A stretch of 57,498 nucleotides of DNA from Fictibacillus fluitans. Lineage in GTDB: Bacteria > Bacillota > Bacilli > Bacillales > Fictibacillaceae. Positions 39,610-48,140 of this stretch are shown here, piece by piece (the first letter of the stretch is position 1; each line of letters begins with the position of its first letter). The notes below the pieces were generated by a model. The model ran no database searches, was not told the DNA's origin, and saw only the letters and a list, made by a program, of their open reading frames with translations. The position numbers were made by a program, and so were the translations under genes. The DNA lies in contig NZ_JAUHTR010000022.1 in the NCBI RefSeq assembly GCF_030418125.1, positions 1 through 57,498 on the forward strand, in the 5' to 3' direction.

Positions 39610-42102
39610 ATGAGTGGTAATTTTTATTATTTCTTCTGCAACCACTGGACACAAGGAGGCATTGGGTTTGCCTTTCCGATGGGGTGGTATAACGGTAAAA
39701 AGTACGAAAAAACATTTTCTACTTCATATACCATTCACAAAATGCTAGATTCAGCAGATATGTATCCAGGACTTATCGCTTCTCTGGAATTAGATGCTTA
39801 TGCCTATGAGGAAGTTGAAAAAGAAGATCCACAATGTATTGTCAGGCTAAAAAAGTATTTGAGTGAAGGAAGGGCATCTATCGAGGGTGGGACTTATGGT
39901 CAGCCTTTTGGACAGGATTATGGATGGGAGCCAAATATAAGACAGCTTAGATATGGTAGAGAAGTGATACAAAAAGTACTTGATTATAATGTGGATGCCT
40001 TTCTCGTTGAAGAACAATGGTATCATCCCCAGATGCCGCAACTCCTGAGGAAAAGCGGGTTTAAGTATGCTTCCCTGCAAAACCAAAATTCAGGTCAGGT
40101 TATGCCGCTTAATGAAGCGTTAATTGACTGGGAGGGGATAGACGGTACAGTTATTCCTGCTATTCCTGCGAATGACCTGATGGTATCGTGTGTTAGACAA
40201 TATACTGGATACGATGAATATCAAAAGAGATTAGAAGAGTACGAACGTCCTCTCCTGTTTCAATGGGTGGAAATTTGGCCGCCGGGTATGGATTGGGGTG
40301 CAAGTGCGGTTCCATTTGAAAAGGCTATTCATCAAGTAAGGAAATGGGGAGGACAGTGCACCTCCTTAGCTGGATATTTTGAAAAAGAATTGCCAAACCG
40401 GGATTTGAAAAAGTACTACCTTCCTCTGGATCAATCTAATTATAAAAATAATTGGTATCAGGGAGGGGGATGGGGGTATGATGGTGACCGGGTCATAATA
40501 AGCGATCAGATGGCCGAGCATTCACTTCTGAAAGTCGAAACCTTAGCAGCAATGCTTGGATTATTAGAGGAAAAGGAAAACAGTCAAGTACATGCCGAAT
40601 TAATGGTCTTATGGAAGACACTTCTAATATTACAAAATCATGATTTTTCTGTGGCAAGGAGTTATAGAGCCATTACTGAAGATGGGTTGGTGACGAATGC
40701 GGGTTCTTATGGAGTCGTTAAATATGAAGCATTGATTTCACAAGCTCAAAAGCTTTTTACAGAGATACTGACTTCTTCTAAAGATAATGCATTGCTAAAC
40801 AATGAATTGTGTTTCTTTAACTATACAGGCATCTCTCATAAAAGAACCGTAAGCTTCGAAATAGAAAATCAAAACGGAGACAATTTGTGCCTGTACCAAT
40901 CTGGTCAAAGAATTCCACATTGTATAACTTCCCAGGAAGAAGGCAAGGTGACCGGATTGGCAATGATAGAGTTACCGGAACTCGGTATTGCAACAGTTAA
41001 TATCATAAAGGAGGAAGCTTCTTCCACCCCTTATGACATCCAACCAATTATTGGAGAAAGCAGTATTGAGGATGGAGATTATCTGTTACGATGGATTTCA
41101 GGGTCATGGGGGATAGAGATTACCAACAAACAGACCAGAGAAACTGTAGAATTTAAAGCATTTACCGGGCCTATTGGTAAACAAAACGAGCATGGCGGGC
41201 CATTTCCATCACTAAGTCCTGCTCATGAAATATTCACATTTGCCTTTGATGGTAAAACGCATTGCCCGGATCAGATCTCGCAGTCCAGAATTAAGGCGAA
41301 GGTTGAAGCTTCTAATTCAATCAAAAGCACCCTTCTGTTGCATTGTGATCTGCTTACACTACATACGTCAAACACCCCGGTTGCTTTTGCGCAATCAAGA
41401 GTAATACTCGATCATCAGACTGGAAAAATAGAATGCGAATCCTATTTATATACGGGGGTACCGTTAGCCTTACAGTGTCATGCTGTTTTTAAACATGGTC
41501 TTGCATCTGCTAAATATACAAGAGATTTTCCTTTCGGAGAAGAAGAAACTTCAATTGATGATATTTATGCTAACTCTTACTTAAGAGTAACTAATGGAAA
41601 AGGTGACAAGGGTTTTACGCTTATACATCCAGGAGTTCAGAAAATAGAGCTATCACGGTCTCAAAATGGTGGTAAAGTGAAACATTTGCTCGCCCGTGAC
41701 CAAATCAATGGAGAATACAAGTGGACATTCTCCCTGTATTTTGGAAAACACTCTTCTTCTGACAGTGCTCGTTTATCAAAGCAATCGAGAGCAACAATTG
41801 AGGCTTGGAAAACAAATCTGCTCCCCAAGAATACATTAATCTCAATGACTGATAAAAACCTTTTAATGACTGCCTTTTATCAAGAAAAAGATAGATTTAC
41901 TGTCCGCATTATTAATTATTCCGAGAATATCACTTCTGGGTATATTAAATTTGCAGCTCTACTTTCAGAGGTGTTTTTAACTGATTTTACAGGAACAGAA
42001 GTGGATCAGAGGCATGTTTCTGTAGAAAAATTAAAAGACAGCTCGAATATCGAATTGAGTTTTGAACCTTGGGAAATTATTACGATTCAATTTAAAAAAT
42101 AA
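39610..42102 (+). CDS. Divergent GH38-like (alpha-mannosidase-related) protein
   Basis: 830 residues. The GH38 fold is suggested by GRASIEGGTYGQPFGQDYG, NIRQLRYGREV and the later QNHDFSV (H344-D345, like the usual HHD). The N-terminal zinc motif is NHW (H12) instead of HxD, and the nucleophile Asp position holds E135 (VEEQWYHPQMPQLL). The active site is therefore altered. A C-terminal beta domain follows. No signal peptide; cytoplasmic. The ATG at 39610 has GAAAGGGG upstream; an earlier frame from 39583 is not supported. It could be an active enzyme with new specificity or a sugar-binding relative. Confidence 0.7.
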   Translation: MSGNFYYFFCNHWTQGGIGFAFPMGWYNGKKYEKTFSTSYTIHKMLDSADMYPGLIASLELDAYAYEEVEKEDPQCIVRLKKYLSEGRASIEGGTYGQPFGQDYGWEPNIRQLRYGREVIQKVLDYNVDAFLVEEQWYHPQMPQLLRKSGFKYASLQNQNSGQVMPLNEALIDWEGIDGTVIPAIPANDLMVSCVRQYTGYDEYQKRLEEYERPLLFQWVEIWPPGMDWGASAVPFEKAIHQVRKWGGQCTSLAGYFEKELPNRDLKKYYLPLDQSNYKNNWYQGGGWGYDGDRVIISDQMAEHSLLKVETLAAMLGLLEEKENSQVHAELMVLWKTLLILQNHDFSVARSYRAITEDGLVTNAGSYGVVKYEALISQAQKLFTEILTSSKDNALLNNELCFFNYTGISHKRTVSFEIENQNGDNLCLYQSGQRIPHCITSQEEGKVTGLAMIELPELGIATVNIIKEEASSTPYDIQPIIGESSIEDGDYLLRWISGSWGIEITNKQTRETVEFKAFTGPIGKQNEHGGPFPSLSPAHEIFTFAFDGKTHCPDQISQSRIKAKVEASNSIKSTLLLHCDLLTLHTSNTPVAFAQSRVILDHQTGKIECESYLYTGVPLALQCHAVFKHGLASAKYTRDFPFGEEETSIDDIYANSYLRVTNGKGDKGFTLIHPGVQKIELSRSQNGGKVKHLLARDQINGEYKWTFSLYFGKHSSSDSARLSKQSRATIEAWKTNLLPKNTLISMTDKNLLMTAFYQEKDRFTVRIINYSENITSGYIKFAALLSEVFLTDFTGTEVDQRHVSVEKLKDSSNIELSFEPWEIITIQFKK

Positions 42103-42129
42103 ACAATGTTCAAGTTTTAAAAAGAATAA

Positions 42130-42170
42130 AAAAAGATAGGAGGAGGCAATACGCTATCTCCTATCTTTTT
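42130..42170. terminator. Bidirectional terminator at the end of the island
   Basis: AAAAAGATAGGAG pairs with CTCCTATCTTTTT around 15 nt, with runs of A and T. It separates the GH38-like gene from the convergent citrate transporter gene. Confidence 0.88.
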
Positions 42171-42173
42171 GAA

Positions 42174-43472
42174 TTAAAATGGTATAATCGACAGCCCAAC
42201 GGCCACCAGAATCATCACAAGGGTTGAGCCACAGGCCCATTTCAGAAAGCCGCGCTGCAGGTCTCCGAAGTCTTCGCCAACCATTCCGACGAGCAAGTAC
42301 GTGGATGGAACGAGCGGGCTCAATAGGTGGACCGGCAATCCCATCAGGGAGGCACGCCCGATCATGGCAGGATCGATACCATATCCGGCAGCAGCCTTGG
42401 CAAGGAGCGGAAGCACACCGTAGTAAAATGCGTCATTGGACATGAAGAAGGTAAATGGTGCACTGATGATGGCGGTAATGATGGCAAAGTGCGAACCAAG
42501 GCCATCAGGGATATGGGTGATCATGGAGCTGGCCATTGCATCAACCATCTTTGTGCCTGTCAAAATTCCGGTGAAAATACCGGCTGCGAACACCATGGTG
42601 ACAACGGACAATGCATTATCCGCATAGTGAGCGACACGTTCTTTTTGGTCTTTTAGCTTCGGATAGTTCAAGGTGATAGCGATTGCAAAACCAACCATAA
42701 ACAGGACAGTGGTCGGCAAAAGCTCTTTAATCAGGGCAAACAGCAAAAGAATGGTCAGCGCATAGTTGATAACGATAAGCTTAGGACGTTTAAGCGCAAG
42801 TACCTCAGGGTCAATAGTCGCAGCCTGCATGGCCATCGTGCTGTAGTCAATTTCAGCTACACCAATCCGTTTGCGTTCTTTTTTACCAAGAACATAGGAC
42901 ATGAACAGAACGAAGATGACGCCGCCGATCATGGCAGGAATAACCGGAGTGAAAATATCGGACATTTCAAGCTTTAGGGCGGTCATGGCTCTGGCGGTCG
43001 GTCCGCCCCATGGCAGGAGGTTCATAACCCCGGAAGCAGAGACGGCAATACCTGCGAGCACAAGAGGCCGCATGCCGATTCGTTTGTACAATGGCAGCAT
43101 GGCAGAAATCGTAATCATATAAGTGGTGGTTCCGTCTCCGTCAAGTGAAATCAGGAGAGCAAGAACGGCGGTACCGATTGCAATCTTAACCGGATCACCT
43201 TTGGCAATTTTTAAAATGCGTGAGATGATGGGATCAAATACACCGGCATCGATCATAATGCCGAAGAAGAGAATGGCAAACAAAATCATGATACCCGTAG
43301 GTGCCACATCTTTTATTCCTTGAAGAGCCATCGGTCCGATATCTTTACCGAAACCGCCAATCAAAGCAAAAATTACCGGGATCACCATCAGGGCGATCAT
43401 GGCAGATAAACGTTTTGTCATAATTAAGAACATGAAAGTAAGGATTAATAAAAAACCTAATAATGCGAGCAT
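42174..43472 (-). CDS. citM: CitMHS-family citrate transporter
   Basis: 432 residues, about 11-12 transmembrane helices. SLDGDGTTTYMITISAMLP and LLPWGGPTARAM are strongly conserved in the Mg2+/Ca2+-citrate family, and FMSNDAFYYGVLPLL is also typical. It imports complexed citrate with protons. The two-component genes citS/citT lie just upstream on the same strand, matching B. subtilis. The ATG at 43472 follows GAGGTG; a GTG at 43481 overlaps the box. A perfect cre in the upstream region predicts catabolite repression. Confidence 0.9.
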   Translation of the reverse strand: MLALLGFLLILTFMFLIMTKRLSAMIALMVIPVIFALIGGFGKDIGPMALQGIKDVAPTGIMILFAILFFGIMIDAGVFDPIISRILKIAKGDPVKIAIGTAVLALLISLDGDGTTTYMITISAMLPLYKRIGMRPLVLAGIAVSASGVMNLLPWGGPTARAMTALKLEMSDIFTPVIPAMIGGVIFVLFMSYVLGKKERKRIGVAEIDYSTMAMQAATIDPEVLALKRPKLIVINYALTILLLFALIKELLPTTVLFMVGFAIAITLNYPKLKDQKERVAHYADNALSVVTMVFAAGIFTGILTGTKMVDAMASSMITHIPDGLGSHFAIITAIISAPFTFFMSNDAFYYGVLPLLAKAAAGYGIDPAMIGRASLMGLPVHLLSPLVPSTYLLVGMVGEDFGDLQRGFLKWACGSTLVMILVAVGLSIIPF

Positions 43473-43524
43473 GGTCTTCACCTCTTTCGTAAACTAACCA
43501 CAGTGTAAACGAAATTTTCTGACA

Positions 43525-43538
43525 TGAAAACGTTTACA
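43525..43538 (-). promoter_or_regulatory. Perfect cre (CcpA) site upstream of citM
   Basis: TGAAAACGTTTACA (plus strand) fits the full 14-position cre consensus and is palindromic enough to read on both strands. It lies 53 nt before the citM start, in the region expected to hold the promoter. B. subtilis citM is also repressed by CcpA. Confidence 0.85.
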
Positions 43539-43568
43539 AAATAAAGTTACTAACGTACTTTAGTATCA

Positions 43569-43591
43569 TTTCGTACATTAAGTTCACGAAA
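43569..43591. promoter_or_regulatory. Candidate CitT operator upstream of citM
   Basis: TTTCGT and ACGAAA form a 6-bp inverted repeat separated by 11 bp, about 97-119 nt before the citM start. That distance suits an activator site. It could instead be chance in an A/T-rich region. Confidence 0.35.
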
Positions 43592-43600
43592 GGGAATAAG

Positions 43601-43627
43601 AAAGGGTGGCCTGCTCAGCCACCCTTT
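43601..43627 (-). terminator. Terminator of the citS-citT operon
   Basis: On the minus strand AAAGGGTGGC pairs perfectly with GCCACCCTTT, followed by CTTATT. It overlaps the citT stop codon and makes citM a separate transcript. Confidence 0.75.
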
Positions 43628-44309
43628 ACACCGGATAATATTTCTTTTCGGGACGGCCGACGATGCCATAGACAACTTCTGTCCTAAGCTCATTAACCGA
43701 TGACATGTATTCCAGATAACGCCTCGCGGTAATTCTTGAGGCGCCAATAGCATTTGCAACTTCCTCGGCAGACATGCCGCTTGGTTTGGGTTCCAGAACC
43801 GCTTTTACTTTTTTTAGCGTGATTTCATCGATTCCTTTTGGATAAGCTGTTCCCTTTTTATTCTGCTCCTGTCTTGATTTTTCGAAAATCTGGTCCACCA
43901 AATCCTGGTTTACCGGCCCGCTAACTGACAGAAGCGCATGCTTTTTGATAAAACTCTGAATCACTTCTTCAAAGCGTTCCTGGGTGACAGGCTTGATCAG
44001 GTAACTGTTCACTCCATAGGCAAGTGCCTTCTCGAGAATGTCTTTGTCAGTGGCAGCAGTAATCATAATGATGGAGATTCCAGGAAAACGTTCGCGGATA
44101 AGAGGAAGCAGTTCCGACCCGAGCATATCCGGCAGGTAAACATCAAGCAACAGTAAATCAGGATTTGTGTCCTGTAGTAATTGAAGGGTGTTTTCTCCTG
44201 TAAGCGCTTTTCCCACAACGCGAATTTCACTGAATTTCTGCAAAAACTTTTCATGAATACCGGCTATCCGAAAATCATCTTCCGCGATGGCGGCCTTTAT
44301 CAACTTCAT
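43626..44309 (-). CDS. citT: CitT-type response regulator
   Basis: 227 residues. The receiver domain contains E10-D11-D12, the phosphorylation site D56 (LLLLDVYLPD) and IKPVTQERF, and the C-terminal HTH covers about residues 165-220 (MSAEEVANAIGASRITARRYLEYM). This is the DcuR/CitB-like class. The start overlaps the kinase stop by one base (TGATG). The neighbouring citM makes citrate the likely stimulus. Confidence 0.9.
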   Translation of the reverse strand: MKLIKAAIAEDDFRIAGIHEKFLQKFSEIRVVGKALTGENTLQLLQDTNPDLLLLDVYLPDMLGSELLPLIRERFPGISIIMITAATDKDILEKALAYGVNSYLIKPVTQERFEEVIQSFIKKHALLSVSGPVNQDLVDQIFEKSRQEQNKKGTAYPKGIDEITLKKVKAVLEPKPSGMSAEEVANAIGASRITARRYLEYMSSVNELRTEVVYGIVGRPEKKYYPV

Positions 44310-45904
44310 CAGCTCCCCTGGTTGTTCTTTGGAAGGTACACCGTAAATACCGTGCCGCTTTCCGGCTGGCTGTGCACCTCGATAATCCCGTTCAATTCTT
44401 TTACCGCTTCGTCAGCGTTCGATAGTCCATATCCCCGCGGGCTGGTTCCGGTTTTCGATGTATAGCCCCGGTTGAAAAGCTGGGGAATATCCTTTTCTTC
44501 AATACCTGTTCCATTATCTTCAACTTCAAAAATGATATCGCCGCCAATATCGGTGGCAAACAGCTTTACGGCTGGTGAGTCCATACCTGCCACAGCGTCA
44601 AAAGCATTGTCGATGATGTTTCCGAGGATGACAATCAAATTGGACAGCTTGATATGCTCGGGCAGCTCTTCGAGTGTACTGTCTGAAGCGATTTCGAACT
44701 GGATTTTCTTTTCGGACGCTTTTCCGAGTTTGCCCAAAAGAATGGCTTGTACCTTTGTATCTTGTATTTGCTTGAATACAACAGAATGCTGAAGCTGAAG
44801 AAACCTGGTTTCATTTTTGATCATATCAATAGCCTCTTCATATTCGCCGAGCTGAAGAAGACCGTAAAGAACATAAAGCTTGTTTGTATATTCATGGGTT
44901 TGTGAACGCAGATCATCTGAATACTGCTTCACTTCAGATAGTGTATTGACCATCTGTTCAATTTCGGTTTTATCCCGGAAAGAAGCGACAACTCCGTTAA
45001 TTTCACCGCTTTTATTTCGGAGTGGCGTACAGTTTACGATCACGGTCTGGCCTTTCCAGTACATTTCTTTGTCAGGCTCCGGATTGCCGTGCTGCATGAC
45101 TTCGTAAAGATAATCCGACGGAAACAACCCATCCACTTTCATGTTGCGGACAGAACCTTCAATGTTAAGAAGCCTTTTTGCCGGCTGGTTCATGTTGGTG
45201 ATTCTCCCATCTTTTTTTATGGCGAGAATTCCTTCTTTGACAGAATGGTAGACCGCATTTTTTTCCTTATAGAGAACTGCAATCTCATAAGGTTCCAGCC
45301 CCATCGTGTCTTTTCGGATGTCCCGGGATAACAGGTAGCTTCCGAAGATGGAAATGATAAGCGCGAGAAAAGAAACAAGAAGGACTTTTTGCAGATTGTC
45401 CGTAATCTGCTCGTTAATATCCTCCATTAAAAATCCTACAGATACAAGGCCGATAATCTCGCCCTGTTTGTTATAGATGGGGGCTTTTCCACGCAAGGAA
45501 GGTCCGAGAGATCCTTTAGCTGTAGAAACATAATACTTTCCCTGCAAGGCCCTGCTGTTGTCGCCGCCTCTCATTTTCTTCCCGATTTCGGAGGGTACGG
45601 GATGCGAGTACCGGATGCCTTGCCGATTTCCCACAACTATAAATTCAGCGCCAGTCGATTCGCGGATTTTTTCCATGAGCGGCTGTATGGTTTTGGCCGG
45701 ATCCTCGGTTTCAAACGAATCTATGACCGTGGGCATGAAGGAGATGGATTTTGCCAATTCAAGGGCCAGTCTCCCCCTATTCTCTTCAATCTGATTACTT
45801 TCTTTATAACTGAAATAGCCGGTCAGCAGAATGATCAGAAAAAATCCAAATAAGAGAACCAGCCCGAGAATTTTGATCTGCAGCGATACTTTTATGGTTT
45901 TCAG
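44309..45904 (-). CDS. citS: CitS-type sensor histidine kinase (DcuS/CitA class)
   Basis: 531 residues. TM1 (about 8-30) and TM2 (about 170-190) flank an extracytoplasmic PAS-like sensor domain, then a cytoplasmic PAS and the HPK7-type kinase core: SQTHEYTNKLYVLYGLLQLGE is the H-box, with the G-box as DNGTGIEEKDIPQLFNRGYTSK. The frame has no good ATG start near the first helix. A CTG at 45904 (LKTIKVSLQIKIL) sits 8 nt after GAGGGGG and gives the normal N-terminus. ATG 45961 lacks a ribosome binding site. Either the start is CTG or the true start is elsewhere. Confidence 0.83.
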   Translation of the reverse strand: MKTIKVSLQIKILGLVLLFGFFLIILLTGYFSYKESNQIEENRGRLALELAKSISFMPTVIDSFETEDPAKTIQPLMEKIRESTGAEFIVVGNRQGIRYSHPVPSEIGKKMRGGDNSRALQGKYYVSTAKGSLGPSLRGKAPIYNKQGEIIGLVSVGFLMEDINEQITDNLQKVLLVSFLALIISIFGSYLLSRDIRKDTMGLEPYEIAVLYKEKNAVYHSVKEGILAIKKDGRITNMNQPAKRLLNIEGSVRNMKVDGLFPSDYLYEVMQHGNPEPDKEMYWKGQTVIVNCTPLRNKSGEINGVVASFRDKTEIEQMVNTLSEVKQYSDDLRSQTHEYTNKLYVLYGLLQLGEYEEAIDMIKNETRFLQLQHSVVFKQIQDTKVQAILLGKLGKASEKKIQFEIASDSTLEELPEHIKLSNLIVILGNIIDNAFDAVAGMDSPAVKLFATDIGGDIIFEVEDNGTGIEEKDIPQLFNRGYTSKTGTSPRGYGLSNADEAVKELNGIIEVHSQPESGTVFTVYLPKNNQGS

Positions 45905-46000
45905 GCGGCATTCCCCCTCTTTATCTTTACTATTACTATACGCTAACAGGCTCGCTGTCATCAAATAGCGCTTGGAGGGAAGGGAGGACTGCATGGAAGA

Positions 46001-46127
46001 GGTGCGGGTGCTGCATTACCCGCGGAAAAGGCGGATTTACGCGCCGTTCTTTGCGGAATACCCGCCATTCTGAACAAAATACACGCCATTTCAGATCAAA
46101 TACCCGCCAAAACCAGATTATGTAAAC
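46001..46127. repeat. 21-bp tandem degenerate array (6 units)
   Basis: Units start at 46001, 46022, 46043, 46064, 46085 and 46106, exactly 21 bp apart. Most begin GC[C/G] and end in TACCC, TACGC, TACAC or TAAAC. There are no spacers. Unit sequence differs from that of the array at 61-184, but the period is the same. It lies in the gene-free stretch between citS and the glnS terminator. Confidence 0.8.
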
Positions 46128-46138
46128 AAAACCTCATC

Positions 46139-46175
46139 AAAAAACCCGGATCTCCACAAGAGAGCCGGGTTTCAA
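46139..46175 (-). terminator. Terminator of glnS
   Basis: On the minus strand AAACCCGG pairs with CCGGGTTT, with an inner GAG/CTC helix, followed by TTTTTTG. It ends 3 nt after the glnS stop. Confidence 0.85.
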
Positions 46176-46177
46176 AT

Positions 46178-47836
46178 TTACAGCTTAAATGAACTTTTCA
46201 GGGAAACAATACGGTTGAATACAGCCTTGTCGCCGGTTGTGTGCTTCGGATCCACATTGAAATAGCCGTGGCGGAAGAACTGGAATTTATCCTGCGGTTT
46301 GGCGTCTTTCATGTTCGGTTCGATAAAGCCTTGTTGGATGGTTAACGAATCAGCGTTAACAAAATCAATGAACGTTTTGTCTTCGCTTTCGTCAGCTGCC
46401 TTAAGGTCCTCATCCCGGATCAACGGCTCATACAGACGGAACTCAGCAGGAAGAGCTTGTGTGGCTTCCACCCAGTGCAGCGTTCCTTTGACTTTACGGC
46501 CGGTAAAGCCTGTGCCGCTCTTAGTTTCGGGATCATACGTACAGCGCAGCTCCACCACTTCACCGTTTTCGTCCTTGATCACTTCTTCGCATTTAATGAA
46601 ATAAGCATGCTTCAAACGAACTTCATTGCCTGGGAAAAGGCGGAAATATTTCTTGGGCGGGTTCTCCATAAAGTCCTCGCGCTCCACATAAATCTCACGG
46701 GAGAACGGAATTTGGCGAGTTCCCATCTCAGGATTTTCAGGATTGATTTCGGCATCAAGCATTTCAACTTGTCCTTCGGGATAGTTGGTGATGACGACTT
46801 TTAATGGATCCAGCACGCCCATTGTACGAGGTGCTTTCAATTTTAAATCCTCACGGACAAAGTGTTCGAGCATCGCTTCATCCACTGCACCGGAGCCTTT
46901 GGAAACACCAGTTGCCTGCACGAACTCGCGGATCGCTTCAGGGGTATAACCTTTGCGGCGCAGTCCGGAAATGGTCGGCATGCGGGGGTCATCCCAGCCG
47001 TCCACATAGCCTTCCTCCACCAGCTGTCTCAGCTTTCGTTTGCTCATCACCGTGTTTTCGATGTTCAGTCGGCCGAACTCGATTTGCTGCGGCTTGCTTG
47101 GCATTTCGCACTCTTCCACAACCCAGTTGTACAGCGGACGCTGTTCTTCAAACTCCGTAGTACAAAGAGAATGCGTCACCCCTTCAATCGCATCTTCAAG
47201 CGGATGAGCAAATGCATACATCGGGTAAATGCACCACTTGTCCCCCGTATTGTGATGAGACGCATGGGAAACACGGTAGATGACAGGGTCCCTCAAGTTG
47301 ATGTTTCCGGAAGACATATCGATCTTGGCGCGCAACACCTTTTCGCCGTTTTGGAACTCTCCCTTTCGCATGCGTTCAAACAAATAAAGATTTTCTTCCA
47401 CTGCACGGCCGCGGTACGGGCTGTCTTTTCCAGGTTCAGTGAGAGTGCCGCGGTATTCACGGATCTCCTCAATGGAAAGGTCATCCACATACGCTTTGCC
47501 TTTTTTAATCAAAAGGACAGCGCGATTGTACATTTCATCGAAATAATCGGAGGCAAAGCGGAGGTTCTCCCATTCATAGCCGAGCCATGCAACATCGTTT
47601 TTAATGGAATCCACATATTCCTGATCCTCTTTTAGTGGGTTTGTATCGTCAAAACGGAGGGTGGTCTGTCCTTTGAATTCATCTGCGATTCCAAAATTAA
47701 TCACAATGGATTTGGCATGCCCGATATGCAGGTAGCCGTTTGGTTCCGGAGGGAATCGGGTAACAACGGTATCTCGTTTTCCGGACTCCAGGTCCTCTTT
47801 AATAATGCTTCTTATAAAATTCGAGTTTTCTTCCAT
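46178..47836 (-). CDS. glnS: Glutaminyl-tRNA synthetase
   Basis: 552 residues. The class I signature is [12 protein letters not shown], and the KMSKS-like loop is VMSKRKL. The catalytic core is followed by the anticodon-binding domains. [22 protein letters not shown] and [18 protein letters not shown] are typical of GlnRS rather than GluRS. It charges tRNA-Gln directly. Most Bacillaceae lack this enzyme and use GatCAB instead, so its presence is unusual. GAAAGG lies 10 nt before the ATG. No T-box was seen upstream. Confidence 0.95.
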   Translation of the reverse strand: MEENSNFIRSIIKEDLESGKRDTVVTRFPPEPNGYLHIGHAKSIVINFGIADEFKGQTTLRFDDTNPLKEDQEYVDSIKNDVAWLGYEWENLRFASDYFDEMYNRAVLLIKKGKAYVDDLSIEEIREYRGTLTEPGKDSPYRGRAVEENLYLFERMRKGEFQNGEKVLRAKIDMSSGNINLRDPVIYRVSHASHHNTGDKWCIYPMYAFAHPLEDAIEGVTHSLCTTEFEEQRPLYNWVVEECEMPSKPQQIEFGRLNIENTVMSKRKLRQLVEEGYVDGWDDPRMPTISGLRRKGYTPEAIREFVQATGVSKGSGAVDEAMLEHFVREDLKLKAPRTMGVLDPLKVVITNYPEGQVEMLDAEINPENPEMGTRQIPFSREIYVEREDFMENPPKKYFRLFPGNEVRLKHAYFIKCEEVIKDENGEVVELRCTYDPETKSGTGFTGRKVKGTLHWVEATQALPAEFRLYEPLIRDEDLKAADESEDKTFIDFVNADSLTIQQGFIEPNMKDAKPQDKFQFFRHGYFNVDPKHTTGDKAVFNRIVSLKSSFKL

Positions 47837-47873
47837 CCCGTATCAGCCTTTCTATTAACATTTCTATCCGTAC

Positions 47874-47905
47874 ATTATATCACTCAGAGCAAGGAAACAA
47901 AATTC
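47874..47905 (-). promoter_or_regulatory. Putative extended -10 promoter of glnS
   Basis: On the minus strand TGATATAAT forms an extended -10 at 47882-47874, with a poor -35 (TTTTGT) about 17 nt upstream. It lies about 38 nt before the ATG. Confidence 0.5.
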
Positions 47906-48055
47906 CGTAGTTTACCTTAGCTATTATAAACAAAAAAGCTGCTTAACTCCTCATCCATTCTATGTTTTTTTGTTTTTTTATAAAAATTTTTCACGAAGGC
48001 AGGAAAAATAAAATGGAAGAAGTACGCTAGACGATGGATATAGAATATTGTAAAA

Positions 48056-48070
48056 TATTTTCAGAATATT
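48056..48070 (+). promoter_or_regulatory. CodY-box-like site at the LIV promoter
   Basis: TATTTTCAGAATATT differs from the CodY consensus AATTTTCWGAAAATT at 2 of 15 positions. It overlaps the -35 of a putative promoter (TTGATT 48069-48074, TATTGT 48093-48098, 18-bp spacer). CodY represses many branched-chain amino-acid uptake genes when GTP and isoleucine are plentiful. A TnrA-like match also overlaps it (48049-48065, one mismatch). Confidence 0.55.
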
Positions 48071-48080
48071 GATTTTATTT

Positions 48081-48098
48081 ACAATATTTAAATATTGT
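48081..48098. promoter_or_regulatory. Perfect 18-bp palindrome at the LIV promoter
   Basis: ACAATATTTAAATATTGT equals its own reverse complement and overlaps the presumed -10. A further AATATTGT copy lies at 48044-48051. It looks like an operator for a dimeric regulator that I cannot identify. Confidence 0.5.
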
Positions 48099-48140
48099 AG
48101 AGGGTTTTTCTTTTTTTACAAAAAAAGAGGGGGATTGGAA

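Noticed and set aside
46862-47635. 257-codon plus-strand frame
   Set aside because: Shadow of glnS on the opposite strand.
47837-48068. T-box leader upstream of glnS
   Set aside because: No specifier loop, no AGGGTGGNACCGCG-type motif and no terminator was found in this gap.
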